Under the pieces are notes generated by a model. That model was not told where the DNA came from. It did not search any database and saw only the letters and a list, made by a program, of their open reading frames with translations. Shown here one piece after another: positions 28,001 to 36,209 of a DNA stretch of 64,000 nucleotides (position 1 is the first letter of the stretch; every line of letters starts with the position of its first letter). This DNA is from an uncultured Lachnospiraceae bacterium (GTDB taxonomy: Bacteria; Bacillota; Clostridia; Lachnospirales; Lachnospiraceae), in assembly GCA_900553355.1 (NCBI GenBank), contig USDK01000004.1, positions 11,062-75,061 on the forward strand, written 5' to 3'. A program made the translations under genes and the position numbers.

Positions 28001-28503
28001 AGAAATATTATCTCACATTCGACGGAGCGGCCAATGAGGAATGGATCCGGCTGATCTGTCTGATTATGGACGAGATTGCCCATGAAGAGTTCCGACAGCA
28101 GTATCTGCTCCCCAGGTTTGTGGGATTCCTGAGTAAGATGGAGGAAAAGGACGAAGAACGGGCATATACTTTTCTGAAAGAGCTGAAGTGGGAATTAAAA
28201 GTGAATTCTAAGAGAGAGCTGTGCGGCGCCAGTTATTTCATGATGGATATTATGATGCTGGCAGAGATATTTAAGATTGCCGATTTCTGGGAATTGGATA
28301 CCCGGTTCTCCAAAGAAGCCCTGCAAAAGCTCTGGGAATGCAAGAACCTATGCCGGACAGAAGGAAAGGATACCTGGATCAAGGTATATAAGGCGGATAC
28401 AGAGCTCCTGGAGAAGACGGGAACATTGGAGCTCCTGGAAAGTTATCTTGCAAAAATCGAAGAATATGTGGGTTCAGAGATATATTGCCATAAATCATTT
28501 TGA
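25093..28503 (+). CDS. Mrr-like nuclease / nSTAND3-type NTPase fusion, candidate antiphage protein
   Basis: A 1136-residue protein in three parts. Residues 1-130 look like an Mrr/PD-(D/E)XK restriction-type domain: GKDQGKDG with Asp43, then LQAK (Gln56, Lys58) in place of the usual E-x-K. Residues about 160-400 are a STAND-type P-loop NTPase: Walker A GQPGMGKTT (201-209), Walker B VFVLDDYW (256-263), sensor RLIITSR (293-299), and the GYNPRVIE signature (367-374) typical of the novel STAND3 group. Residues 400-1136 are helical without clear motif and could be the ligand sensor. This layout (effector, STAND, large C-terminal sensor) is that of antiviral Avs-type proteins; defence function is inference. 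It is a single gene with extended -10 TGC-TATACT at 25042-25050. Confidence 0.72.
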   Translation: MRNYDFGRRLEEQQFERMACEIVGQRERIRFQTYRKGKDQGKDGLWYDEKGSIVLQAKCCRDFQSLFRSLKDEAEKVEKLDPDRYILVVSLPLSAGEAKKIRERFGPWLSKSEDLIDGNMLNGLLSDPDYRWSEKNFTGLWMTDGAVLEELLADAFQRGRRTRSAREWKKAIEACRSFVQTEVYDKASERLEKDHVVVVSGQPGMGKTTIARILALGFLQPDPKTEDGAKWQREGFCWALGLEEIDEAWKEDVRQVFVLDDYWGSVLHRERSRRESRMLSDLICQIEEADNKRLIITSREYIVQQAMDQNPELRDLIRERKLECVLKEYTNSEKAEILFAHLEAADLEWDYVESIFGCCDWLIKHRGYNPRVIEQFFKECHQEEYPPAEYAEELKEWIEYPERMWEGVFRELSEEAKVTALIAAITESPASLSDIRETYGCYVQNYAGKEAPKAFEACISELEETVVYTYFDEETEEIYLDFENPSVMDFLLDYLSRNREFYLPLLTECSIYYDQLLMLAESFKGLSRKSDERLETRCVEEFYTMPSRLPGLGIPGDRDGGWEEGSRFSGRAFSLMRASSKKPDGRIWKFIHEYVETFFERLEEGRQGKEGEMPLIDGPDEMEDFAGLLSVCEASGMHFDGEVLTGEYWEHCMLYPEYRGFWELKETYPEAVQKIEDECRTYLKTHLKQILLDTLIEYGQREYWVAQDMLTDDIPWILREYGLYYTRKFKEEIRTITGRYNEGADIKVLGIYEEPHRLTPEETAYFRTKEQGYERLLGPLARETEFDTEEELRKQGFTEENQHLLYKALEEGNPWYVQEFLQDPGGFAVLKRIEEKGRQYFFRIFKSLDEFMAAVWLTIWEDMPGLVRDAASVCVDYAVETMGMSTPALSYKKMEAMDSYQKLDSRDKRAKEILFQYLFEQQGNWVHPRQDSVILYWLCRLVNYDEYFDWSFFPERCWMPMARKEDGEKEKYYLTFDGAANEEWIRLICLIMDEIAHEEFRQQYLLPRFVGFLSKMEEKDEERAYTFLKELKWELKVNSKRELCGASYFMMDIMMLAEIFKIADFWELDTRFSKEALQKLWECKNLCRTEGKDTWIKVYKADTELLEKTGTLELLESYLAKIEEYVGSEIYCHKSF

Positions 28504-28743
28504 ACCTAATCTTTACTCTTCTCCTAAAACAAGGGAGAAAGATCAAGTAAAAAGCTCTTTGTACGAAAAGTCGAAGACGGGGAGTTTATCATGCTTTTTC
28601 TCTCAATCCTGCACGGGCTGATGGAGAAAGTAGAAGGATCAGAGAAAAGAACTTTGTGTTGATATGGATCGGTTGTTCCAATACTGCCATCCGGATGGGA
28701 CTATGGAGAATTTTAAAGTAGAGGTATAAAGGAAGGTTCGTTT
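28504..28743 (+). other. Gene-poor stretch with a possible coding remnant
   Basis: No intact gene is seen here. From about 28640 to the stop at 28727-28729 a frame reads like a protein tail (ending FQYCHPDGTMENFKVEV) but lacks a start and is stopped upstream. It may be the 3' remnant of a lost gene. Family unknown. Confidence 0.3.
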
Positions 28744-28787
28744 AAAGTGCAGAACAAATTCGAATGTTTGTTCTGTACTTTCTTTTT
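28744..28787 (+). terminator. Terminator upstream of the broken uvrB copy
   Basis: AAAGTGCAGAACAAA (28744-28758) pairs with TTTGTTCTGTACTTT (28767-28781; one G-U) around an 8-base loop and is followed by CTTTTT. It would end transcripts from the nSTAND side. Confidence 0.85.
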
Positions 28788-28802
28788 ATACTTTGCTATA
28801 AT
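28761..28802 (+). promoter_or_regulatory. Probable original uvrB promoter with LexA-like site
   Basis: TGC-TATAAT (TATAAT at 28797-28802) is a strong extended -10 located 45 bases before the ATG of the broken uvrB copy. At 28761-28774 CGAATGTTTGTTCT resembles the Gram-positive LexA box (CGAAC-N4-GTTCG-like, several mismatches) and overlaps the -35 position. uvrB is a classic SOS gene. The LexA match is weak and part of the terminator stem. Confidence 0.45.
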
Positions 28803-28846
28803 AGCGGAAGAGAATGAAAATACTAGATTCATAAAGGAGATTTCGA

Positions 28847-29111
28847 ATGGATCATTTTGAATTAGTATCAGAATACAAACCCACCGGCGACCAGCCCCAG
28901 ACGATCGAACAGCTGGTCAAAGGGTTCAAAGAAGGAAATCAGTGCGAGACACTTCTCGGTGTCACCGGCTCTGGTAAGACGTTTACGATGGCGAACGTCA
29001 TCCAGCAACTGAATAACCGACGCTGATCATCACACACAATAAGACTCTGGCAGCACAGCTCTACGGCGAGTTCAAGGAATTCTTTCCGAACAACGCAGTG
29101 GAGTATTTTGT
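28847..29111 (+). pseudogene. uvrB: Truncated, diverged 5' fragment of uvrB
   Basis: From the ATG at 28847 the sequence follows the intact uvrB at 31244 for about 265 bases with roughly twenty differences, mostly at third codon positions. One A is missing near 29016 (AATAACCG against AATAAACCG), shifting the frame to a stop at 29024-29026, so only 59 codons are open. Homology stops at GAGTATTTTGT (29101-29111). Third-position divergence indicates that the two copies come from separately evolving functional genes rather than a recent duplication. Confidence 0.93.
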
Positions 29112-29277
29112 GAGTTAGTGTGCCGGGGCCGGAAAATGAGGTGTGTTTAATGGTTTTTCGTGCTGTTCATTCCAGATTTTGTGGACAGAATAGGACGAAA
29201 CGGACTGGATGATACTAGACGGACAAAATGATTTTGTGACTTTTTGTAGGGGAAATTTATTATGTGGAGAATGTATT

Positions 29278-29820
29278 ATGGAGAATGAGTTAGTTAAGAT
29301 TTTTGAAAGGGCAAATAAAAGGTTTCTAAAGGAAAATGCAGCGTTTATTTTGAGTAATGTAGCGGAAAGAAGTCTATGTAGTACATTGGCGCAATGCCTT
29401 TATTTGGAAATTAGAAATAGTAAATATTCCGGGTATTATGTTGATGTTGAATATAATAGAAATAATGGTCGAATAAAGACTATTTATAATGAGGATTTAA
29501 AAGTAGTGACTATTATATGCGATCTTATTGTACATAGTCGAGGAGAGATTGTTGAAAAAGACAATCTTATTGCTTTAGAAATGAAAAAAGCCTATCGTTC
29601 AATGCAGGAAAAGGAAAATGATAAAGCTAGGCTGGTTGCATTGACAAAAAATTCATATGATGGAGTGTGGTCATTTGATGGAAAAACATTGCCAGAACAT
29701 GTTTGTGGATACGATTTGGGGATTTATTATGAAATAGATTCAAAGCATCGCCTTGTTTATATAGAATATTATGCAAAAGGGAAAAAAGTAAGATCTTATA
29801 AGGAGAAAATATTCAGCTAA
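29278..29820 (+). CDS. PD-(D/E)XK nuclease-like protein of unknown family
   Basis: A 180-residue protein. The centre reads CDLIVHSRGEIVEKDNLIALEMKKA: an Asp before a hydrophobic strand and then E-M-K, the arrangement of PD-(D/E)XK nuclease cores (D at about 85, E and K at about 105). The C-terminal third (WSFDGKTLPEHVCGYDLGIYYEID) has no recognised motif. GGAG lies about ten bases before the ATG at 29278; the frame is open 23 codons upstream but crosses the direct repeat. Codon use is clearly more AT-rich than in uvrB. It precedes the DUF1016 gene by 133 bases. Nuclease activity is inferred. Confidence 0.55.
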   Translation: MENELVKIFERANKRFLKENAAFILSNVAERSLCSTLAQCLYLEIRNSKYSGYYVDVEYNRNNGRIKTIYNEDLKVVTIICDLIVHSRGEIVEKDNLIALEMKKAYRSMQEKENDKARLVALTKNSYDGVWSFDGKTLPEHVCGYDLGIYYEIDSKHRLVYIEYYAKGKKVRSYKEKIFS

Positions 29821-29953
29821 AAAACAATTAAATTTGAGAAACTGAATGAGATAAGCGATGAGAGAAAAGCAAGTTGGCTACAACTAAACAGAACGAATTG
29901 TAAAATTATGAATAGTGGCTATTTAAAGTCAGAAATATGAAAGGTTGTATTTT

Positions 29954-31000
29954 ATGGAAAATATTCAAAATGAAACTTTTTATAACAAAGTAATAGAATT
30001 GTTCCAAAATGCCAAGAAAAATTTGTCTACTGCAGTAAATATGACAATGGTATATTCCTATTATGAAGCAGGGAGGATGATCGTTGAAGAAGAACAAGGC
30101 GGAAAAGAACGTGCAGCATATGGAAAGTATATTTTGAAAGAATTGTCTCAAAGGTTAACACAGAAATTTGGAAGAGGATACTCATATGATAATTTAAAAT
30201 TGATGCGTAAATTTTATCTGGTTTATTCCAAAGACTCAATTGGGGAAACACCGTTTCCCCAATCTGAAAAACTTCCAGTTACACAGGAAGGGAGAAAATT
30301 TTATCTGAGTTGGTCTCATTATCTCATCCTTATGAGGATAAATAATGTTGATGAACGTCATTTTTATGAAATAGAGTCTTATAGAAATGGTTGGAGCAAA
30401 GATGAACTGGCACGTCAGTATGGGAGTTCACTTTATGAGCGGCTTGCGCTAAGTAGAGATGAAGAAGAAGTAATGCGCCTTGCAACAGAGGGTCAGATGA
30501 TCGAAAAGCCAGAAGATATATTTAAAGATCCTTATATTTTAGAGTTCACAGGCCTTCCTGAACTGGTTACTTATTCTGAAACAGAATTGGAAAACAAAAT
30601 TATAGATAACCTGCAGAAGTTTTTACTGGAATTGGGAAGAGGATTTACTTTTGTTGGGAGGCAGGTTAGATTAACATTTGAAGAAGAACATTTCCGGGTG
30701 GACTTAGTATTTTACAATCGTTTACTGCGTTGTTTTGTATTGTTCGATTTGAAGATTGGTCAGTTAAAACATCAAGACATAGGACAGATGCAGATGTATG
30801 TTAATTATTATGATCGAAAAGTTAAATTGGATGATGAAAACTCAACAATAGGTATTATTATTTGCAAAGACAAGAAAGATGCTATTGTGAAAATGACTTT
30901 ACCTGAAGATAATAATCAAATATTTGCAAGTAAATACGAAACAGTACTTCCAAGTAAAGAAGAATTGCAAAAATTGTTGGAAGACAAAAATTTTGAATAA
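29954..31000 (+). CDS. DUF1016 / YhcG-type PDDEXK nuclease domain protein
   Basis: The 348-residue protein has the two-part architecture of the YhcG family. The N-terminal DUF1016 helical domain (about 10-170) includes YYEAGRMIVEEEQGG, YGKYILKELSQRLT and SWSHYLILMRI. The C-terminal nuclease domain (about 200-345) has FRVDLVFYNRLLRCFVLFDLK, where the second acidic residue is Asp, followed by HQDIGQMQMYVNYYD and IIICK. It is a frequent passenger of mobile and restriction-related islands; its biological role is unsettled. The ATG at 29954 was preferred to an upstream in-frame TTG. AT-rich, as its neighbour. Confidence 0.88.
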   Translation: MENIQNETFYNKVIELFQNAKKNLSTAVNMTMVYSYYEAGRMIVEEEQGGKERAAYGKYILKELSQRLTQKFGRGYSYDNLKLMRKFYLVYSKDSIGETPFPQSEKLPVTQEGRKFYLSWSHYLILMRINNVDERHFYEIESYRNGWSKDELARQYGSSLYERLALSRDEEEVMRLATEGQMIEKPEDIFKDPYILEFTGLPELVTYSETELENKIIDNLQKFLLELGRGFTFVGRQVRLTFEEEHFRVDLVFYNRLLRCFVLFDLKIGQLKHQDIGQMQMYVNYYDRKVKLDDENSTIGIIICKDKKDAIVKMTLPEDNNQIFASKYETVLPSKEELQKLLEDKNFE

Positions 31001-31021
31001 AAAGTATGTGAATACTCAACA

Positions 31022-31131
31022 GAGTATTTTGTATTGCGTTACGACTAATATTTTGTGACTTTTCGTGAACAAATTGTGAAAAGTCCAATATAGGGCAGTG
31101 TCATTTTCTGATTTTGACATTTGCGTTACGA
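31022..31131 (+). repeat. att-like direct repeats at the right side of the island
   Basis: GAGTATTTTGT (31022-31032) repeats the 11 bases at the uvrB fragment break (29101-29111). Over 31021-31051 the sequence still matches uvrB 31498-31528 at 23 of 31 positions, including TTACGACTA at the same offset. ATTTTGTGACTTTTCGT (31050-31066) repeats 29231-29247 with one mismatch. TTGCGTTACGA occurs at 31034-31044 and 31121-31131. The pattern suggests recombinase core and arm sites. Confidence 0.55.
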
Positions 31132-31191
31132 ATGAATTTTTTGAGGGTGGCTGATATTGAACATATCAAAAGTCATAAAAGAGCACTCTTC

Positions 31192-31209
31192 GGGTATAAC
31201 ATTATACCC
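31192..31209. promoter_or_regulatory. Perfect palindrome upstream of intact uvrB
   Basis: GGGTATAA-CA-TTATACCC is an 18-base inverted repeat lying 35 bases before the uvrB ATG. It also contains a -10-like TATAAC. It is likely an operator for an unidentified regulator or part of the island's promoter. The rest of 31001-31243 has no gene; a TTGACA at 31114-31119 lacks a matching -10. Confidence 0.45.
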
Positions 31210-31243
31210 TGACAAGACGGGAAAACTAAGGAGTAGATTTTAC

Positions 31244-33226
31244 ATGGATCATTTTGAATTAGTATCAGAATACAAACCCACCGGTGACCAGCCCCAGGCC
31301 ATCGAGCAGCTGGTCAAAGGCTTTAAAGAGGGGAATCAATGCGAGACACTCTTGGGTGTCACCGGCTCTGGTAAGACGTTTACGATGGCGAACGTCATTC
31401 AGCAATTAAATAAACCGACGCTGATCATCGCACACAATAAGACGCTGGCAGCACAGCTCTATGGCGAGTTCAAGGAATTCTTTCCGAACAATGCCGTAGA
31501 GTATTTCGTCTCCTATTACGACTACTACCAGCCGGAGGCCTATGTCCCCTCTTCGGACACCTACATTGCCAAGGACTCTTCCATCAATGAGGAGATCGAC
31601 AAGCTGCGGCTGTCGGCAACGGCTTCTCTGATCGAGCGGCGCGATGTGATCATCGTGTCCAGTGTGTCCTGTATCTATGGACTGGGTGAGCCGGAGAACT
31701 TTGAAAAGATGATGGTTTCTCTGCGTCCGGGGATGGAGAAGGACAGAGACGAAGTACTGCGCCAGCTTATAGATATTCAGTATGAAAGAAATGAAATGGA
31801 CTTTAAGCGAGGTACCTTCCGCGTAAGGGGAGATGTAGTGGAGATTATTCCAGCCAATGAGGCGGAGACTGCTGTCCGCATAGAGTTTTTTGGAGACGAG
31901 ATCGACCGGATTACCCAGATTGACGTTCTGACCGGGGAGATCAAGGGGGAACTGGAGCATGTAGCCATTTTCCCGGCTTCCCATTATGTTGTGCCGGCGG
32001 AACAGATCCGGAGGGCGGCAGACGCCATTGAGCAGGAACTGGAAGAGCGTGTTCAGTACTTTAAGAGTGAGGACAAGCTTTTGGAGGCACAGAGGATTGC
32101 GGAACGGACCAATTTTGATATTGAAATGCTGAAAGAAACCGGATTCTGCTCCGGGATTGAGAACTACTCCAGGCATCTGTCCGGTCTTAAGCCGGGACAG
32201 CCGCCTCATACCCTGATGGATTATTTCCCTGATGATTTTCTGATCATTATCGATGAATCTCATAAAACAATCCCTCAGATCGGCGGCATGTATCACGGCG
32301 ATCAGTCCAGAAAGCAGACACTGGTGGACTATGGATTCCGTCTGCCCTCAGCCATGGATAACCGCCCCTTAAGCTTTGATGAATTTGAACAGAGGATCGA
32401 TCAGATCATGTTTGTATCTGCGACTCCGGGACCGTACGAGGAGGAGCATGAGCTGCTTCGGGCGGAGCAGGTGATCCGGCCGACAGGGCTTCTGGATCCG
32501 AAGGTGGAAGTCCGGCCGGTAGAGGGTCAGATCGATGACCTGATCGGTGAGATCAATAAAGAAGTGGCGAAAAAGAATAAGGTGCTGGTGACGACACTGA
32601 CCAAACGTATGGCAGAAGACCTGACGGATTACATGAGAGAAGTGGGAATCCGCGTCAAATATTTACATTCAGACATTGATACGCTGGAGCGGACGCAGAT
32701 CGTAAGAGATATGCGTCTGGATGTGTTCGATGTGCTGGTGGGAATCAACCTTTTAAGAGAGGGCCTGGATATTCCTGAGATTACTCTGGTGGCGATCCTG
32801 GATGCGGATAAGGAAGGATTCTTGCGTTCAGAGACTTCCCTGATCCAGACGATCGGGCGTGCGGCTCGAAATTCAGAAGGACATGTCATCATGTATGCCG
32901 ACACGATGACAGATTCTATGCGTCTGGCGATCCAGGAAACGGAGCGGCGCCGTAAGGTACAGATGGACTACAATGAAAAACACGGAATTACGCCGAAGAC
33001 GATACAGAAAAGCGTCCGGGATCTGATCTCCATTTCTAAAAAAGTGGCGGCAGAAGAGATGCGGATGGAGAAGGATCCGGAATCCATGAGCAGAAAAGAA
33101 CTGGAAAAGCTGGCAAAGGATCTGGAAAAACAGATGAAGAAGGCAGCTGCAGAGCTCAATTTCGAGGCGGCAGCCGAGCTGCGTGATAAAATGATCGAGA
33201 TCAAAAAGTTGATGGCAGAATCATAG
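31244..33226 (+). CDS. uvrB: Excinuclease ABC subunit B
   Basis: The 660-residue helicase-like subunit of nucleotide excision repair takes damage from UvrA and recruits UvrC. Walker A is [14 protein letters not shown], the beta-hairpin is [22 protein letters not shown], the DEAD-type motif is IIDESH, motif VI is QTIGRAARN, and the C-terminal UVR domain is [17 protein letters not shown]. The start is [10 protein letters not shown] at 31244 after AAGGAG; the frame is open 29 codons upstream within island-derived sequence and that part is not conserved. The first ~265 bases are probably supplied by the island. uvrA follows after 18 bases. Confidence 0.97.
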   Translation: MDHFELVSEYKPTGDQPQAIEQLVKGFKEGNQCETLLGVTGSGKTFTMANVIQQLNKPTLIIAHNKTLAAQLYGEFKEFFPNNAVEYFVSYYDYYQPEAYVPSSDTYIAKDSSINEEIDKLRLSATASLIERRDVIIVSSVSCIYGLGEPENFEKMMVSLRPGMEKDRDEVLRQLIDIQYERNEMDFKRGTFRVRGDVVEIIPANEAETAVRIEFFGDEIDRITQIDVLTGEIKGELEHVAIFPASHYVVPAEQIRRAADAIEQELEERVQYFKSEDKLLEAQRIAERTNFDIEMLKETGFCSGIENYSRHLSGLKPGQPPHTLMDYFPDDFLIIIDESHKTIPQIGGMYHGDQSRKQTLVDYGFRLPSAMDNRPLSFDEFEQRIDQIMFVSATPGPYEEEHELLRAEQVIRPTGLLDPKVEVRPVEGQIDDLIGEINKEVAKKNKVLVTTLTKRMAEDLTDYMREVGIRVKYLHSDIDTLERTQIVRDMRLDVFDVLVGINLLREGLDIPEITLVAILDADKEGFLRSETSLIQTIGRAARNSEGHVIMYADTMTDSMRLAIQETERRRKVQMDYNEKHGITPKTIQKSVRDLISISKKVAAEEMRMEKDPESMSRKELEKLAKDLEKQMKKAAAELNFEAAAELRDKMIEIKKLMAES

Positions 33227-33244
33227 CAGAGAAAGGATAAAAAC

Positions 33245-36085
33245 ATGGCAGAGACAAGTAAAAAACACTTTATCAAGATCAGAGGGGCCAACGAGCACAA
33301 TCTGAAAAATATAGATCTGGACATTCCCAGAGAGGAGCTGGTGGTTCTGACCGGACTCTCCGGATCAGGGAAATCTTCACTTGCATTTGATACAATCTAC
33401 GCAGAGGGACAGAGACGGTACATGGAGTCTCTGTCTTCCTATGCAAGACAGTTCCTGGGGCAGATGGAGAAGCCGGATGTGGAGAGTATCGAAGGGCTTC
33501 CCCCGGCTATTTCTATTGACCAGAAGTCGACCAACCGGAACCCCCGTTCTACGGTGGGGACTGTGACAGAGATTTACGATTATTTCCGTCTGCTGTACGC
33601 AAGAGTTGGGATCCCGCACTGCCCGAAATGTGGGAAAGAAATCAAAAAGCAGACGGTAGACCAGATGGTAGATCAGATCATGGAGCTGCCGGAGCGGACG
33701 AAAATCCAGCTGTTAGCCCCAGTCGTCAGAGGAAGAAAGGGGACGCATGCGAAACTGCTGGACCGGGCCAGGAAAAGCGGTTATGTGCGCGTCAGGATCG
33801 ATGGGAATCTTTACGAGCTTTCAGAAGAGATTACACTGGATAAAAATATCAAACATAATATTGAGATTATCGTGGACCGTCTGGTGGTCAAAGAAGGTAT
33901 CGAGCAGCGTCTGACAGATTCCATTGAAACAGTCTTAAATCTTGCAGAAGGCCTTTTGATCGTGGATGTGATCGGCGGCGAGACCATCCAGTTCAGTCAG
34001 AGCTTCTCCTGCCCGGACTGTGGGATCAGTATTGAAGAGATTGAACCCAGAAGCTTTTCTTTCAATAATCCTTTCGGCGCCTGCCCGGAGTGTTATGGCC
34101 TTGGGTATAAGATGGAGTTTGACATTGATCTGATCATCCCGGATAAAAAATTAAGCATTAACGAAGGAGCCATTACCGTGATGGGATGGCAGTCCTGTAC
34201 AGATCCGAAAAGTTTTACCAATGCGATCCTGAATGCATTGAGCCAGGAATACAATTTTTCTCTGGATACGCCCTTTGGCAAATATCCAAAGAAGATCCAG
34301 GACATTCTGATCCATGGCACGAATGGAAAAGAAGTTAAGGTCCATTATAAAGGCCAGAGAGGAGAAGGGGTCTATGATGTGGCTTTTGAGGGACTAATCA
34401 AGAATGTGGAACGAAGATACAGAGAGACCTCCTCTGAGACCGTAAAAGCTGAATATGAGGAGTTTATGCGGATCACACCATGTCATGCCTGCGGCGGCCA
34501 GCGCCTGAAGCCGGGGGCGCTGGCGGTGACTGTGGGAGGAAAAAACATCGCAGAAGTCACAGCCCTTTCCATCGAACGTCTCCAGAAATTCCTGGAAAAA
34601 TTAAAGATGAATAAGCATCAGATGATGATCGGAGGTCAGATCCTGAAAGAAATCAAGGCAAGGATCCAGTTTCTTATGGATGTGGGACTGGACTATCTGA
34701 CCCTCGCCAGGGCTACGGGAAGCCTTTCCGGCGGTGAGGCTCAGCGTATCCGTCTTGCCACTCAGATCGGATCCGGGCTGGTAGGCGTGGCCTATATTCT
34801 GGATGAGCCAAGTATCGGCCTCCACCAGAGGGACAATGACAAGCTGCTGGGGACCTTAAAGCACTTAAGAGATCTGGGGAATTCGGTGATCGTGGTAGAG
34901 CACGATGAAGATACCATGCTGGAAGCCGACCATATCGTGGATATCGGGCCTGGAGCAGGCGAACACGGCGGAGAAGTGGTGGCAGAAGGTACGGCAGAAG
35001 AAATTATGGCGAATAAAAATTCCATAACCGGCGCATACCTAAGTGGAAGGATTAAAATTCCTGTTCCGGACCACCGGGCAAAGCCATCCGGATGGATAAA
35101 GGTGACAGGAGCCAGGGAAAACAACCTGAAAAATATCGATGTAAAATTTCCTCTGGGCATTATGACCTGTGTGACAGGCGTTTCTGGTTCGGGGAAAAGT
35201 TCTCTTGTCAATGAAATCCTGTATAAACGGCTGGCAAGAGACCTGAACCGTGCGCGGACGATTCCCGGAAAGCACAAGGATATCAAGGGAATCGAGAAGC
35301 TGGACAAGGTGATCAATATCGATCAGTCGCCTATCGGCAGGACACCCAGGTCAAATCCTGCCACCTATACCGGCGTGTTTGACCTGATCCGGGAGCTGTT
35401 TGCAGCCACCCCGGATGCCAAGGCAAGGGGATACCAGAAAGGTCGCTTCAGCTTTAACGTAAAAGGCGGCCGCTGCGAAGCCTGCAGCGGCGACGGGATC
35501 CTGAAGATCGAAATGCATTTCCTTCCGGATGTATATGTCCCCTGTGAAGTCTGCAAGGGAAAACGCTACAACCGAGAGACCCTGGAAGTGAAATATAAAG
35601 GGAAAAGCATATCAGACGTGTTGAATATGACGGTGGAAGAAGCACTGCATTTCTTTGAACATGTACCCAGTATCCGCAGAAAAATGGAGACTCTGTACGA
35701 TGTAGGCCTTTCGTATATCCGGCTGGGGCAGCCTTCTACCACTCTTTCCGGCGGCGAGGCCCAGAGAATCAAGCTGGCGGCAGAGCTGAGCAAACGAAGT
35801 ACTGGAAAAACCATTTACATTCTGGATGAGCCGACTACAGGCCTGCATTTTGCAGACGTACACAAACTGACGGAAATCCTGCACCGGCTTTCCGCAGACG
35901 GTAACACAGTGATCGTGATCGAACACAATCTGGACGTGATCAAGACAGCAGATTATATCATCGATATGGGACCTGAGGGCGGAGAGAAGGGCGGAACCGT
36001 GATTGCCCAGGGAACACCAGAAGAAGTGGCAGAGAACCCTGTATCCTATACCGGAAAGTATATTAGTGCGGTTTTGAAAAAATAG
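33245..36085 (+). CDS. uvrA: Excinuclease ABC subunit A
   Basis: The 946-residue damage-recognition ATPase has two ABC modules. Module I: Walker [10 protein letters not shown] near residue 35, first zinc site CPKCGKE ... CPDCG / CPECYGLGY, signature LSGGEAQRI, and Walker [13 protein letters not shown]. Module [11 protein letters not shown], zinc module CEACSGDG ... [10 protein letters not shown], second LSGGEAQRI, and [13 protein letters not shown]. Length is standard. Co-transcribed with uvrB, so the island upstream of uvrB may set expression of both. Confidence 0.98.
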   Translation: MAETSKKHFIKIRGANEHNLKNIDLDIPREELVVLTGLSGSGKSSLAFDTIYAEGQRRYMESLSSYARQFLGQMEKPDVESIEGLPPAISIDQKSTNRNPRSTVGTVTEIYDYFRLLYARVGIPHCPKCGKEIKKQTVDQMVDQIMELPERTKIQLLAPVVRGRKGTHAKLLDRARKSGYVRVRIDGNLYELSEEITLDKNIKHNIEIIVDRLVVKEGIEQRLTDSIETVLNLAEGLLIVDVIGGETIQFSQSFSCPDCGISIEEIEPRSFSFNNPFGACPECYGLGYKMEFDIDLIIPDKKLSINEGAITVMGWQSCTDPKSFTNAILNALSQEYNFSLDTPFGKYPKKIQDILIHGTNGKEVKVHYKGQRGEGVYDVAFEGLIKNVERRYRETSSETVKAEYEEFMRITPCHACGGQRLKPGALAVTVGGKNIAEVTALSIERLQKFLEKLKMNKHQMMIGGQILKEIKARIQFLMDVGLDYLTLARATGSLSGGEAQRIRLATQIGSGLVGVAYILDEPSIGLHQRDNDKLLGTLKHLRDLGNSVIVVEHDEDTMLEADHIVDIGPGAGEHGGEVVAEGTAEEIMANKNSITGAYLSGRIKIPVPDHRAKPSGWIKVTGARENNLKNIDVKFPLGIMTCVTGVSGSGKSSLVNEILYKRLARDLNRARTIPGKHKDIKGIEKLDKVINIDQSPIGRTPRSNPATYTGVFDLIRELFAATPDAKARGYQKGRFSFNVKGGRCEACSGDGILKIEMHFLPDVYVPCEVCKGKRYNRETLEVKYKGKSISDVLNMTVEEALHFFEHVPSIRRKMETLYDVGLSYIRLGQPSTTLSGGEAQRIKLAAELSKRSTGKTIYILDEPTTGLHFADVHKLTEILHRLSADGNTVIVIEHNLDVIKTADYIIDMGPEGGEKGGTVIAQGTPEEVAENPVSYTGKYISAVLKK

Positions 36086-36131
36086 TGTCGAAAGCGCCCG
36101 ATGCTTTACAAAGAATTAAGGAAATAAGGGC

Positions 36132-36160
36132 TTTCCATTTTCCGGAAATTTGATTATAAT
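36132..36160 (+). promoter_or_regulatory. mreB promoter
   Basis: TTTCCA (36132-36137) and TATAAT (36155-36160) are 17 bp apart, 50 bases upstream of the mreB start and just after uvrA. Confidence 0.6.
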
Positions 36161-36209
36161 GGTACGTGCACAAAAGAGGATAAGACAGCATTATGAAAGG
36201 GGAATAAGG

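Larger units (their letters stand above)
29101..31509. mobile_element. Island inserted in the 5' part of uvrB (no integrase)
   Basis: Sequence between the end of the uvrB fragment (29111) and the matching point inside intact uvrB (GAGTATTTCGT, 31499-31509) behaves as an insertion that supplied a replacement uvrB 5' end. Its central part (about 29115-31240) is visibly AT-rich and carries two nuclease-like genes. GAGTATTTTGT recurs at 31022-31032, and ATTTTGTGACTTTT-Y-GT occurs at 29231-29247 and 31050-31066, near both ends. No recombinase or transposase gene is present, so it is either a remnant or a cassette moved in trans. Boundaries are inferred. Confidence 0.6.

Noticed and set aside
28761..28774. 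Firm LexA box
   Set aside because: Several mismatches to the Gram-positive consensus, and it is part of a terminator stem. Kept only as a weak possibility in the promoter entry.
28847..29111. A second functional uvrB
   Set aside because: It ends after about 265 bases and carries a one-base deletion with an early stop. The intact gene is at 31244.
29101..31243. Insertion sequence or transposon
   Set aside because: No transposase, no terminal inverted repeats and no short target duplication typical of IS elements. The direct repeats fit site-specific recombination better.
31157..31243. N-terminal extension of UvrB by 29 codons
   Set aside because: The upstream codons are island sequence containing the palindrome and the RBS. 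UvrB proteins start at [14 protein letters not shown] sequence, as the broken copy also does.
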